From Parachlorella kessleri (lineage: Eukaryota > Chlorophyta > Trebouxiophyceae > Chlorellales > Chlorellaceae): DNA of 48,175 nucleotides. Location of the stretch: the NCBI GenBank assembly GCA_001598975.1, contig BBXU01002188.1, positions 1 to 48,175 on the forward strand, written 5' to 3'. Of this stretch, positions 12,201 to 24,300 are shown piece after piece. Under the pieces are notes generated by a model. That model was not told the origin of the DNA. It saw only the letters and a list, made by a program, of their open reading frames with translations, and did no database searches. Position 1 is the first letter of the stretch. Each line of letters opens with the position of its first letter. The translations under genes were made by a program, and so were the position numbers.

Positions 12201-12813
12201 GGGTGGTGCAGCGGCTGGGCGTTGATGATGCCAACCAGGCCTTCATTCCTGGCCTGCTGCCGGGGCTCTGTCTAGCCTACTGCTCACCCATTGCAGATGT
12301 GCGGAAGGCTACTGTGGACTGCCTGGTTAGCCTCTGGCTGGTGAGTCTGTTTTTCTGAGCCTGTGTGGGACAGCTGTGCAGGCAGGGCAGGTGGGCTTGG
12401 GTCTCGCTGGTGAGTGCATGGCGCTGGCAGCAGGCAATCCTTTTGTCTCTGTCCAAGCCATGGATGGGTCCACGGCAGGCAGAGGCTGTACACCCAGCGT
12501 ATTGCTATGCGTACCAGCGGCAAGTGTGGAAAGGATTTGGTTGCGAAGCCCAAATGACACTCTCTGGGACGCCTGCCCGATGCAACGGCAGTGCAAGCAA
12601 CAGGCATGAAGGCAGATGGGGGCAAGGGGCACGGCAGGCATGGGCTGCATGGAGGTGTAGGAGCTCACATGTTGCCCTGAACATGCCATGTGCCTGCTGC
12701 TCCCTGTGCAGCTGACTGGGGACGGCCTGCTGCCCCACCTCAACCAGCTGTCACCCTCCCAGATGAAGCTCCTGACTATCTATAAGGAGAAAGCGGTCTC
12801 CAAGCGGCCATGA
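6214..12813 (+). CDS. CLASP: CLASP (CLIP-associating protein), microtubule-binding TOG-array protein
   Basis: Microtubule plus-end and cortical microtubule stabiliser. Twelve exons: 6214-6477, 6630-6770, 6961-7104, 7324-7555, 7915-8507, 8725-8977, 9182-9424, 9645-9765, 10052-11357, 11584-11791, 12078-12340, 12712-12813; phases agree throughout and give 1289 aa. Residues about 20-250 form a CLASP_N TOG domain: VPVFSEEQLRCEFE, RRSAVSRQACHVV, RHCHTPKLLPRL. A Ser/Pro/Arg-rich linker (about 260-560) follows, then a second TOG (about 570-810; WVDKVQLYGLLAEGL, FKIATAALEALAVGL, EQVKQLAATSLAEV), another Ser-rich linker, and the C-terminal CLASP helical domain (about 1055-1280) with the diagnostic ending HLNQLSPSQMKLLTIYKEKA. 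The N-terminal TOG1 of land-plant CLASP is absent in this model, so the protein is either shorter or has an unfound 5' exon. Confidence 0.93.
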
Positions 12814-13607
12814 AAGCCATGCGTTCTGTCTTGCCTTTCATGACTGCATTGCTGATGGTGCTGTCATCTGGCCATGCATAAATACCAATTCGTGAGTTTA
12901 TACCCGCATTTAGTGGATCTGCATCCCTGTTCAGGTATGATGCGTGGGACCATTCTCCCTCATGAAACACTGTAACGGCATGCTAAGGTCCGGACCGGCG
13001 GCCCCATGCACGCAGCATGGTAGGGTCACTTTCCCAGCACAGTTCCCAGCGCGCTGGACCACTCGTTCACAGACCCCTGCTCTTTGCCTTCGCATTCAAA
13101 AATCTTCTCCTTGCTGCTATTTGGCGCCAATGTCCTGTCAAACCTGCGCATTTGTTCTAATGTCCAGCGATGGCACTATGGCTAACCCGCAGCATGGCGC
13201 TGCGCATGGACAACCTGAACCCTGTCTTTCTGGTGTCGCGGTTAAGGTAGAGCCCTGGAGCTCGCATATAGCCGCCCCCGTAGGGCCCCAGGTACGAGGA
13301 CGTCTACCGAAATGCGCAATACACTCAAGCCACTCGGCGGTGCTCATCAGGTGCTCTATCACCCACCTTGGCACTGTCTTGGGAGTGTGAAACGCAAGGG
13401 TCGTGCCCTGTGGGGTTCCAGTGGCCCATGCTGAGTCAGCTGACGCTCTGCAGAGCGTATCCCATCCCATGCCCCTCTCTTTGCAGGTGATGTGCCCGCT
13501 GGAGTGCAAGGAGTCGCTGTCAATTTACCAGACTCCCCACCTTGGCCCGAGCTGTGGGGGTGGCAGGGGTGAGCCGACCCTGCCCAACTGCAGGCTTCAT
13601 TAAGCTG
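12814..13607. other. Intergenic: CLASP 3' end and bZIP-1 upstream region
   Basis: About 800 bp. TGTAA at 12971-12975 lies 157 nt after the CLASP stop and is a plausible algal polyadenylation signal. The remainder should hold the upstream region of the first bZIP gene. An AG/GT-flanked segment at about 13488-13588 could be an extra 5' exon of that gene, but nothing recognisable is encoded. Confidence 0.5.
12971..12975 (+). promoter_or_regulatory. Candidate TGTAA polyadenylation signal for CLASP
   Basis: TGTAA, the chlorophyte-type polyadenylation motif, occurs 157 nt downstream of the CLASP stop codon. The call rests on position only. Confidence 0.35.
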
Positions 13608-16593
13608 ATGGAGACAAGGCGGCAGCCAGCGAACCAGGGCTCCTTCATCGATTGCATGAGCACATGCACAGCGCCAAGTAATGCCTGCCATGGTGCTGCA
13701 TGCCTGTCTTGCTGCAGGCCCCGCCCAAATTCAAGGCCAAGAGGCAACCAGTGCCCTCCGGCGCCCGCCGCCGCCTGTGCTGCCGCACCAACAGCCACAG
13801 CCGCTGCCGCAGCAACAGTCGCCGCAGCAGCCTGACTTGGCGGCGCTGCGCCCGCCGCAGCTTTTCCGCCGCGCGGGGCGGGCCAAAGCGGTGGCTCCAG
13901 TGCTGGAAGCGATCCAGGACCCGGACACGCTCAAGTATGAGATGCGCAAGATGCGGAACCGGCAGACGGCCGCTAAGTCCAGGTGGGCCATGATGTGGGT
14001 CACTGTAGATAGCAGGTTAAGTTGCTCTGGGCGACGGTGCTGAATGGGTGCAACATGGACTCTGGAGTGGGTTTGATCCCTGGTGTGACTGCAGCTGAGC
14101 ATGCTGTCAGGCTGCAAGGGTCTTACTCATTGCACTTGCATGAGATATTTGTGCCCCAGAGCACCGCAAACAGTTGGGCAACGGCGGCTCATGCGTGCCG
14201 CTTGTGCATGCCGGTTTCCTGTCATCTGGCTGGGCTCAAAGATGCTGCTCCCTTTCACCTCACACCGATCCCCCTGCAACCCAGGGTCAGTCCTGCTCAC
14301 ACCCCTGCTCACACCCCTGCCCACATGTTGCTTGCAGGGAGCGGCGTGTGCAGTACATGGCCCGCCTGGAGGACCGGCTGAAGGAGCTGGAGCAGGAGAA
14401 CCAGCAGCTGAGGTCAGCCCTCAGCCAGAAGGTGGGAGGTTCCGTCTTTTCCTCGGGTGGACTTCATGTGGCGCACTGCATAGCAAGCGGGGAGCAGAGT
14501 ATGTGTCGTCAACTGGCAAGCAGGCTCCACTGGGCGCATGCCGTTTTGTTTCACGATTTTGTCATAATAGCTTGGGGACTTCACTTGAGGGAACCGCACG
14601 ACATCACAAACGGATGGTGGTACAGTGCTGGACTACACAAGTGGACTAGCTTGGGAAAGGTCCTGCCAGGGCTTGCTTTCAGTATGTTCACCCACCCGAT
14701 TGAGTTGTCAAGTGCAAGGCCTGCATCTAGGACATGCGCCCCAAAAACCAAGTTGTGCCGCACCTGTTTTGCACCAGGGTGCCCAGCTTGCAGCCCAGCC
14801 CAGTGGGCAGCTTAACAAAGCAGCAGCAGGCACGGCAGGGCCCGCAGGCGAAGCATGCAAGCCAGGCAGGCTGCAGCACAGCGGGCAGCGTGTTAAGGAA
14901 GGCAAGGTTGAGAGCAATCAGGGCACCAACAGCATCAAGCGCTCCCGAAAGGAGGATACCCCAGACCCAGAGTCAGTGTCATCTGCCAAGGTAGCGAAGC
15001 TGCCCGGTGAGTTTGATCCACTCGCAGTGCACCACTCGCAGTGATATGTAAAGGCAGTTAGCATGAAAGCAGTTAACAGGCGTCTCAGCTTGGGTAGGGG
15101 ATATCAGGACTTCTGTTCATGCTGGGGTACGTTGGGGAAGCTAGCAGGGAACGTTACGACGTGCTATGTAGGCGAGCATGAGATATCCACGCACACGTGC
15201 AACTATATGAACAAGCTACAATCCCTCCAATTACCGAAGCTCTCCTGGCTGGTTTGGTGATGTCGCCGGATGGGTGGCCTTAAATCAAAGTGGTGCTGCC
15301 TCCTCGTGCAGATCATGGTTCGCATGCCAGCCACAAGACGTCGGGTGCTCTCAAGCAGCCAAGCCTGGGCTTCCCGTCGGCCCCACACCCAGGGACCCCT
15401 AACCAGACAGTGGGACTGGCGCCAGGGCCGAACCTGCAGGTGGGTGGTTGAGCCACCTGTGTCCAGTTGCCCTTTCTCTCTGCTAGCTGCTATGATAGTT
15501 TCTGTGACTTCCAGCTACTCGATGGCTGTGGTCTGCACCCTAAGCCACAAGGTAGGGATACCATTCTTACAGCTAAACCAGGGGTTCCTGTCCTGGCATC
15601 GCACATGGTGGACAGATCATCCCATTAACAAGCCATTCGGCATGGGGCAACGCTGCCAGTCAGCAGGCGTGCGGCATGGTGTGGAGGAAGTCAATCACCA
15701 GCTGCTGTCCTTGCGTTCCCTAGTGTACATGTGTGTATTTGTGCAGCCTTGCGACACAGGGCCACATGGTTTGTTCCTGGCCCTCAGGTGCAGGCGCCAA
15801 ATGGGGAGGGTTTTGGCTGTCTGCTGAGCAGCACAGAGCTGGACATGCTGCCCCTGTTCACCCCTTCTGAGGTCCAGGCAGCTGCCAGCTGGGCACAGCA
15901 GAGCAGCGATGCTAGGCATGCTAGGCCCGCTATTGCCGCACTAAACAGGGCGCCTACGCCTCATGGACCTGGGGCTGCACCCTGGCTCAGCATGGTGCGT
16001 TCCCCTCCAGGTTGCTGGGGGCCAGCGACGGCAGGGCCTGGCGCTGAATGTCATGTACTGGGAGCACTGCTGGCAGTTTGTGCTGCCTGTACATGCTTCT
16101 GGCATGGCGTCATGGTTGCTTGGGCAGGGAGATGCTTAAAGAGGCCTGGCAGGTCAGTTCCACGAGCCGAAGAGCGCACTCCCTATCTCACTGCCCTGCA
16201 CAGGGGATGCCGCCACCCTTGTCATTGCCTGCCACCTACATCGACAACAGCGGCAGCAGCAGCCTGCTAGCGCACCACGTCCCTCCCGTGTTCCCGCCGC
16301 CGCTGCCGCCCTACCTTGGCGTCAATTACCCTGCTGCGGGCCTAGGGAATGCAGCTTCGATGCTAGCAATGGGGCCAGGTGCGCCTTTCCTGCCGGGTGG
16401 GATGGGCGGCTACGGGCTAGGCCCGTTCCCTGCCTCACCCACATGCGTGGTCCCCGGCCTTGGCCCCTCCCCACCTCTCTTCCCCTGGGCGCCGCAAGAT
16501 GTGTCGGCACAGCTGCTGCCCCAGCTGCAGCTGCCGGCAGCAAGCTCCCCAAATGGGGCAGGCAGGCCAGTGATCACTACCGGGGCTGAATGA
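13608..16593 (+). CDS. bZIP transcription factor (bZIP-1)
   Basis: Nuclear DNA-binding dimeric factor. Exons 13608-13677, 13718-13982, 14338-14431, 14778-15006, 15312-15439, 15788-15994, 16204-16593; phases agree and give 460 aa. A Pro/Gln-rich stretch precedes the basic region KMRNRQTAAKSRERR. The N-x7-R signature is Asn104 and Arg112, and the first zipper Leu is 10 residues after that Arg (Leu122). Leucines then recur every seven residues in LEDRLKELEQENQQL. The intron at 13983 splits the invariant Arg codon (AG|G, phase 2). The C-terminal half is low complexity, rich in Pro, Gly, Ala and Leu, ending in ITTGAE. I see no transmembrane helix, so it is probably not a membrane-tethered ER-stress type. 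The first exon is the least certain because it rests on one in-frame ATG and a GTAATG donor. Target genes unknown. Confidence 0.88.
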
Positions 16594-18339
16594 AGGTGTA
16601 CTGCAGCTGGCTCTTGCAATTGGTGTGCATGGTTGCCTGATTCAGTTATATGCCTAGCTGCTCAAATGGCATGTGCGAGGACTGGAGACTGTGATCATGC
16701 CGCCAACCGAAAAGTGGCGGCAAAGGCTACAGGGGCGGCAGAGCATGCAATGAACTACCCATGATGATGTGAAAAGGGAATAATATGCAAGCAAGTGAAC
16801 CAGCAAGCATTCAGCGGCTTACCCTGCGTCTTTATCTGCTTTTGCCAGGGCGATCCCTTGTCTCAAGGCCTTGAATCTGTCGTAGTGATTGACCACCGTC
16901 AGGTGGAAATGTATTGACAATCTGTTGACCAAATGCCTTGCTACCATTGACCACTGCAGCACTGACTACTGACTACTGTGTCTTACCGCATGGGCTTGGG
17001 GCTGTCTTTCATGTCGATGTTTTCATGTCTAGCTCTCCCTGCTTTTGTTTTCTGCATAGCGGTGGTGGTGCAGTTCAGGCTCCGCTACCTACACCTAAGA
17101 TTGCTCCTGCTCCCCATTCAGGCTCGCTGCTATCACTTCCGAAAGTTTTGCTTATCTAAATGGTTTACAGGTAGAGAGATTCAGGTGTTGCTGGCTTTGT
17201 TTTCTTTCGTCATGACGGACGATTGGTGGTGTGTGTGGCATCTGCATGTTCCCCGAAGGCTCCAAGAAGCTTTCATCATGGGGGTGCTCTTTCAGTTGTG
17301 AGTCGAGGCTAGGTTGGCACAGATACTATAGATTTATTGGTAGACTATAGGGGTGGCTGACGGACATCGGCGGTGTTTCTCAGCATTTGGGGTTGGTATG
17401 GGGCGGTGCTGGTAGCAGTAGCATGTGCAACCAATTTTCTGGGCGTACGCTGCAACGACCTTTCTCCATGCCCTGCCAGTGCATTTTGGCCCAGCTTGTA
17501 GAGTCTCCTTGTGCACTTGCACTTGAACAACAGAGTGGTGAATTTGTGCCGTCATTCCAAGGTTGCTTGCAAATGCGTCGAAACAGCCTAGGCTCTGTAA
17601 ACATCATTGAGGTTGTAGCCGCAGCTGCGCCAGCGTTGTTGAGCCTTGCATTGTTTTACATCTGCTTAGACCCAGCTAATGGATGCATACCTCCCAAGTA
17701 GGTTAACAACAACGTTGTGAGGCTTACAAGATCACTGTTGGCACTTTGTAATTTCTATGAGTTAATACAAACATGAGGCAGCAGGTCAAAAGGCTCATTG
17801 ATCAAGAGAACTGGTCGTGCAGCATGACCCACATGGCATGCATGCACCCAATTGCGCCATGCTTGGCCAGCAGTGGTAATAGTGGCGTAAGCAGGTCGGC
17901 ACACCTAGGTCTGCCTCGAGAATGGCTACATCAAGGATACAGGCAACCACAGTTTGAGGTGCTCCGACACTAGCCCTCTTCAGGGTGTTCTTGTCCTTTG
18001 CATGGCTGGGAACATCACCATACCAACAATCCGCATGAGGGTGCATGCAGCGCCTGCTGAGCATGAGGAAACGTCACTGGCCTTCATAAAAGCAGGGGCC
18101 AGCTTCTGGCAGCACATTCGACATGCATCACTTGCTTGCCCACCAACACTCCTAGATTTCCGCCTTGCCTTGGGTTGGTCGTGTGCAGCTTCAGAGCGGC
18201 TCTGCCCTCGCCTTGCTGTCAGGGATCCTGCCACGAGGCTGCACGGCATAAGGGCCTGGTCGCTCCCAACCTGCCTCCTTTTTTCTTCAAAGAATTTCCC
18301 TCATCTCGACAAGCTACCGCCCGTGTTACAAGCCCTAGG
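16594..18339. other. Gene-poor stretch upstream of the cyclin-like gene
   Basis: About 1.75 kb with no exon I can support on either strand. It is lower in GC than the flanking exons and carries short open frames without family resemblance. It probably contains the bZIP-1 3'UTR and the promoter, and perhaps 5' noncoding exons, of the cyclin-like gene. Confidence 0.5.
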
Positions 18340-20390
18340 ATGGTGTCGGCCGGGGAACCCCAGCCCAGCAGCAGCGCTTGTGTGCAACTTGAGCAGCAGC
18401 GAGCTGGAAACAGCAAGAGGTCCCTGGAAATGGCTGGCAAGGAGTTGCAAGGGAGCTGCCAGCCCAGGGCGGCCAGTTGCTCTCCCAGCAGCGCCACCAC
18501 AGCGGTCGCACACCAGAGCAAGCGGTGAGATTTAACCTGCCCGCTGGTATGCTCTGGCAACAGTTCAGCCTCTTCTGCCCGACAGAGGAAGAGGTAACAT
18601 TGAAGCACCAAGTTCCTGCAGGCCGCGCGTGGACGCCCAGGAAAGCCTGACGCGCTGTAGGTCCCTGGACAGCGATGCCACCCACTTGGACGTCAGCCAC
18701 CCAGGCGGAGGTCAGGGCTCGCAAATGTGCAGCATTATGCGCTTCAGAGTCATGCAGGCATGTTCATGCAGCATAATCCTCAGCCCAGCTACTCCAGCAA
18801 GCCATTCAAGGTTAAAATGATCAGCGCAACCCCACTGTTGCTCAAAAAGCCTGCTCGGTGCTGTGCTCTTGCAGCCTGCACCGTCACTGCAGACCACTCC
18901 CAGGACAGCCAACAAGACTACTACCCACTGCCCGAGTCTGCCCAAGAGGAGATATCTGAGGAAGGTGCGCTGCTGGCAGTATTTGGTTTTGTGCTTGCCC
19001 TTCCAAGCCACCTTGCTCTGCTGCCTCGCCGCCATAATCAAGCGGCTTTGGAGCAATTATGTGGCATCAGCCACTGCGCATGGGTGCCCACCAGGTTGTG
19101 GAAAAAACAAGTCGCAAGTCAAATTGTCTTTTGACTTGATTTCGATGCAGAGGCCCTCCTGCATGCACAGCATCGGCTGTTGGAGGACCTGGCCGAGGCC
19201 AATGACTGCCTGGCTGCCATGTGTCTCCCAGGTAAGCGCCACTGAGTAAACTCTTATCCTCCTTGAGCCAGCAGTAGCCACCCAAGGAGCCCAGGTCTTA
19301 GGTGCACCTCCCTCGCCAATAATCACCCAAGGCCCAAAATCCAGTGTCTGTGCTTCGTCAGTGGTTCCACTGCAGGTATTAAGATTGGCTGCCTCTACAT
19401 GGCTTGCAGGCGGGCTGGACTATGTCCCAGTGGCTCCCAACTGCTGCATGGTTCGGGTGCGGAACATTGGCCAGCTCACATGATCACATGCAGTCTGGGT
19501 AGCCTTCGCTAAACAGCTTCGGTACCATTTGTAAATAGTCCATCTTGCCTGCCTGTGTTATTTGCTCAGCAAGGCTGTGTGGGGTATGAAAGCCAGACCT
19601 CAGGCCTTGAGCTTTTTGTTTCTCCATCTCCCATGCTGCAGCTCGCCGCAGCCTTTGACATTCCCGCCATAGCGCTCTGCCTGGGGGCGTCATACTACCA
19701 GAGGCTCCTGATGCAGAGCAGGCCGATGCAGGCCGCAGCTGCCGCCTGTGGCTTCTTCGTGCACACTGGCGAGCGCTGGGTAGGTTATTCAAGCGGGCTG
19801 TTGGTACATGCATTGCGCGTGGCTAACTGCCTCATGTCAATTTCAGGGCTTGCTACCTGTTCCGACACAAAGCATGCTGTGTGTGTATTGCAGGAGATGC
19901 GCTGTGTTCCCTGCAACTCGACAGCTATGTCTGTGTACACCACCTGCATCTTCATGGCCTGCAAGGTAATGCCATGTTGTAAGCAGCTATGCCAATGTGT
20001 TGGATTGCAATACCAATGTATGGTCAGGTTGGGATTAGTGCAGGCATTTCTGTGGTACCATGCTCACTGCAAGACTTGGGTGGACCATGAGTTGCTAACC
20101 GCTGCTGCCTCCTGCTGCGCAGGTCACGGATCGCATCCCCTTCTCCAATATGTTCACCCACATGTTGCTATACGTGCTAGGCCGGCGCGTAAGCCGCGAT
20201 CAGGTTAGAAAGGCAGCAATCCACAAACTGCAATGACCCTACAACGCGTCATGAGCTGGGCTTCCTACAGAGGACATTGGGTGCACTCGTTCATATTGCA
20301 GCATCTGCACTGCAGGCTGAGGAGCTGGAGAATGCCTGCCTTGTCAAGCTGGACTGGCGCCTGGGGCCGTATTTCAACCCAGAGCACTGA
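18340..20390 (+). CDS. Cyclin-box protein (5' part may be a separate small gene)
   Basis: Probable cyclin-fold regulator. Exons 18340-18524, 18622-18710, 18875-18964, 19151-19231, 19410-19456, 19642-19779, 19894-19965, 20123-20203, 20271-20390; all phases agree, giving 300 aa. The C-terminal half resembles a cyclin box: LAAAFDIPAIALCLGASYY then QRLLMQ in helix 1, STAMSVYTTCIFMACKVTD in the middle, and AEELENACLVKLDWRLGPYF as the late helix with the cyclin-like LDWRL. The N-terminal 150 residues are Ser/Gln/Glu-rich with a possible coiled stretch (HAQHRLLEDLAEANDCLAA). Uncertain join: the fifth exon either ends at a GTGCGG donor (19457) and splices to the cyclin box, or reads to TGA at 19481-19483. 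In the second case 18340-19483 is a separate 172-aa protein of unknown function and the cyclin starts at the ATG at 19633. The CDK partner and cyclin subfamily cannot be told. Confidence 0.62.
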
Positions 20391-21313
20391 TGTGCACTCA
20401 GCTGCCACGGTGCACCCCGGCCACCCCTGGTCTGCATAACACTAATGGGTTGATGGCCAAATTAGGCACCCGCTCATACTCACTCCCGCTCCATTGTCTG
20501 AAATCTCATGTCTTTGCAGACTGTCATTGCAGTACATCACAATTTTGGGAGGGCTCATACCCTAGAAAGCGCTTACGCCATTCCTTTACCATCTTTACCA
20601 GAGCCCGTACCTGTGCGTTCCCCACAAAGATTGATATCATGCTTTGAAGGTCTGCGCAAATTAGTCGTATCCCTGGTCATCCTGTTTTGTGTATCTACCT
20701 CTGTCTTGCGCCACTCTGCATGCCCTGCACGTCGTCTCTTGAATTGCTTCTTTTTGAGTGGCCCTGTCGGCGGAGTAACTCTTACTAGGAATTTTCACTC
20801 CATGTCAGGGTGCAAGCTGGGTGAGCCGCACCCTGTCAGTATTCATTGTGTACCAAGAGAGTGTTCGCATTTCCCCTTGTACAGCTCTGCTGGCCTTGGA
20901 AAGAAGCTGTGTATTGTCCTAGCATTGTACAATGTCTGTTCAAGGCTTTGGTCTTTTGCTTCTACGACCCAGCCCAGCAATAGTCCTGCCAACATGGCGG
21001 TGCCCTCCGTGCTTTGTCTCAGTCTCCCTTGTGTGAATCACACTTGCTGCACATATCTCTCTTGTAACCTTTACCTTGGAAGAAGCCATTTCCCCATCAA
21101 GATTGTAGCACCACAGGTACCAGCATTCCATGCCTCAGTGGTGCTGATGAGTGTAGGTGTATTCTTCACACTTCATGGCCGCTGTCCCTTGCACATTGTG
21201 ACTTTGAGAACTACACCAGTACTGTTGCCACCTAGTGCCTAAGCGACACCTGCAGGCCAACAATACCACTGACCACCAAGACTCTCCACCGCCTAAGTCG
21301 GAGCCAGACACCT
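20391..21313. other. Convergent 3' region between cyclin-like gene and bZIP-2
   Basis: About 0.9 kb between two convergent stop codons. A 244-codon ATG-initiated frame spans 20508-21242 on the plus strand. It has no recognisable domain, is Cys/Ser/Leu-rich, and has lower GC than the confirmed exons, so I treat it as a chance frame in 3'UTR. TGTAA at 21063-21067 could end the cyclin-like transcript. Confidence 0.5.
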
Positions 21314-24300
21314 TCAACGCAAGCGGTCCAGCGCTGCAGGTGCACTGAGCAGCCGATCCAGCTGGCCATCCCTGCTGCTGTCACCGTCCCCGAAAGCACC
21401 ACTGGCCAGCATGCCATGGTCAAAGCTGTAGTCATCCTCTGCCTCCTGCACCACACAAGAGGGCGACCTCGTTCAAAGTTGACTGGTGGGTGGCTGCTGA
21501 TGCCATTGCAGTCAGACCACCAGGCGTTGTACTTGCGCACCGCATGCTGCCGCAGCTGGGCGTGCTGGGTCTGGCAGGCTGCCGGCATCTAGCTGTCCAG
21601 CGGCAACAGCTTGATGGGCAAGGTGACAGACAAATTTGTTGCTAAACAAAAACTGCTCCCTATGGGTCCACCATTATCCATTAACCACATGGCAGCGCAG
21701 CAGGGAGAGATGCCCCAAGGCGGGCTGTATACTCACTAGCTTTATATCTGGGAACAATTGGTCATGTGACACGCTCGCGCCAGCACCGTGGCTGCCACCC
21801 AGCTGTGCACCAACTGCGAAGGGGCCACCGGGTGCTGCAGCAAAGGGGCTGAAGCACAGCTCCATTGCAAGTTCCTGCTCTCTTGCTGGGTTAAGCCAGG
21901 GCGACACTGGCTCCTGCAGGTTCGGCTCCTGCTTGGGAGTGAGCGCAGCACATGGCGCACCAACCAGGCCTGCTGAAGCAGAGCCGCCCGAGGCTATGCC
22001 GCCGCTGCCGTACACTTGGTAGATGGCAGAGGTCAAGGCCGCTTGAGCAAGTCGGCTTCCACCCCAGACTCCCCATCCAGGATGTTGGTGCCAAGGCTGG
22101 AGCTGGGCAAAGCCACGCCCGGAGCATGCAGCGGCTGCGGCAGCAGCACGGGTGAGCTGATTTCAGCCACCCCAGTGGCCCCCAGCGGTCCTGCCTCCTG
22201 CATGATACATGGCTGGGTGGGGTTTGGGATCATGCCCTGGCTGCTGTGTCGGATGAACGTGGGGGTCTGGCCCAGTGGTGCACTTGCAATTGGAGCTGCC
22301 ACAGGGGTTGTGTTTGTAAGATGTTCCATTGCTGCTGCTTGCATGGCAGTCAGAGCTGGGATCGCGGGGCTCGCCTGTGGTGTGTCCGGCGCACGGCTGG
22401 CGGTTGCAAATCCCGCCCTTGCACCTGATACTACGCGGAGCGCTGAGTTAGGGGTTTGATAGGGGGCGGCAGCGAAGGGTGTGTGGGGTGGGGCGGTCCC
22501 CATGGCAGGTGGGCTGTCCCTCACCGCAGGAGGCTGCTGCTGTGTAGTACCTGCCTGGCTGCCAGGGGCCATTTTTATCAGAGCCTCCACTACTGATGGG
22601 CTAGAGGCTGGCTGCATCGCTGTGGACAGCTGCTGGAACATGGATAGGTTGGGCAGGATGGCTAGCAAGGGGAAGGCAGGCAGCTGTGGCGAGCTTGCGG
22701 GAGCAGGGCCAGAACCAGAAGCGCTGGGCAGCTGCAACTGGTTGGTGAGGTGTGCTGGAAGCTGCGCTGCCGGGGCAGAGGTTGCGGGCACGCCTGGAAG
22801 CATGCGAACGGTGCATTATACATGCGTCACAACCGTTAGGGACTGCTGCCACGGAGCCTTTGGTCTTAGGCTTGGCGATGCATTGTTGCCTTATTCAAAT
22901 ACACCTTTATTTATGTGGCACCACTTGCAATCTTCATCGAAGCACTCCTACTGATGCACCGTCCAGCACAGGTGGCCAGAGACTTGAGCCCCCAAGAAGA
23001 GCGCGCCCAGCTGTGCACTTGAGAGTACCCAGCTCACCTGCCGGAGCTGTCTTCCCCCGCTTCCTGCCAGCCGCCGGCAAGCTGCTGTGCCGCCGCAGCT
23101 GCGCAGTTGCCGCTTCCGAGCCAATACTGAGGCTGCTGTGGCCACACCCTTGCCCCTGCTGGCCGACGAGTGAGGCGGCTGCCGCCGCCGCTGCCTCTGC
23201 TTCCGCCCCTGCTGCGGCGCCGGCCGCTGACGTGGCGGCACTGTCGAGACCCGCCACCATGCCCGCCACTGGCGGCGCCCCAGCTGGTTGCAAACCTTGC
23301 CCTCCAAAGCCGAATGCGCTGAGGTTAGCTGTCACATCAGTCAACCCGAAGCTGCCAGCTCTTGCCATGGAGGAGCCACTGGCTTGCCCTGCCCCCACCA
23401 CAGGCAGCTCATGCACTCCCAGGCACCCTGCTCGCATGAGAGCTGCCCCCGCCGCAGCAATGGTGTGGGCATCGCTGTTGTGGCCACCCACCAACAACAT
23501 GCTGCGTCCTGCCTGCTGTGCTCCTGTTAAGGGGTCCAAGTTGGCTGGCAGACTGCCTGACCGCGCCAAAGCTGGCTTGAAAGCCGAGGTTGCCCCACAA
23601 GCGGGCCCAGCACTGCTGCCGCCCTGGCCGCTGCCACTGCTCTGCTGTGAGCCTGCCCGCGCTGGCACTGGAGGCAGGCTGCCGGCCCGGGTCCTGCGCG
23701 GCAGCGGCCGTGCAAGTGGCGCACCAGGGTTGGAGCTGGCAGAGGGGTGCTGGGGCGGGGGCGAAAGCGGACCCCTAGGGTGCCACAGCTCGCGCTGCTG
23801 CTCCTCCTCCTCCTTCCCTTCTGTGGCTGCACCTGCTGCCAGACGCGCTGGCTGCACAGCAGGGCCCTTGCTGGCGCTGGAGCGGGCAAGCTGAAGGTCG
23901 CGACGCAGGCTGGCGATCTCAGCCTTCTTGGCTGCATTGTCTTCCTCCAGCTCTTCCACTCGCTGGCGAAGGTAGGCCCACTCCTGCGCCTTGCGCTGCC
24001 TGCGATGGGACGGCACGGGACCTAGGGGACATGTCAGAAGGGGCCTGAGGGGCGACAGGCGCATGGAGCGTTGCTGTTCTTTGTCTGGGGCGGGGATGCA
24101 TGATTTTGCCTCCAACAACTGTCTGCATGCACTGAGGCGGGCAGGCAGCATCCTGTCTGGACAGCAGATGGCTCATGGTGCATGCATTTACCATATCATA
24201 ATTAAATGTGGTGTTTTGCACATAGCCTGGCCTCCTGCAGGTCCCTTGAAACAAAGTACGGCGGGGGAGTACGCAACCCTACTAGCCTGCTGGCTTGCGC

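Noticed and set aside
22752..23894. 380-codon plus-strand frame opposite bZIP-2
   Set aside because: It is antisense to the spliced bZIP-2 exon and is composed of Ala/Pro/Cys repeats typical of a shadow frame.
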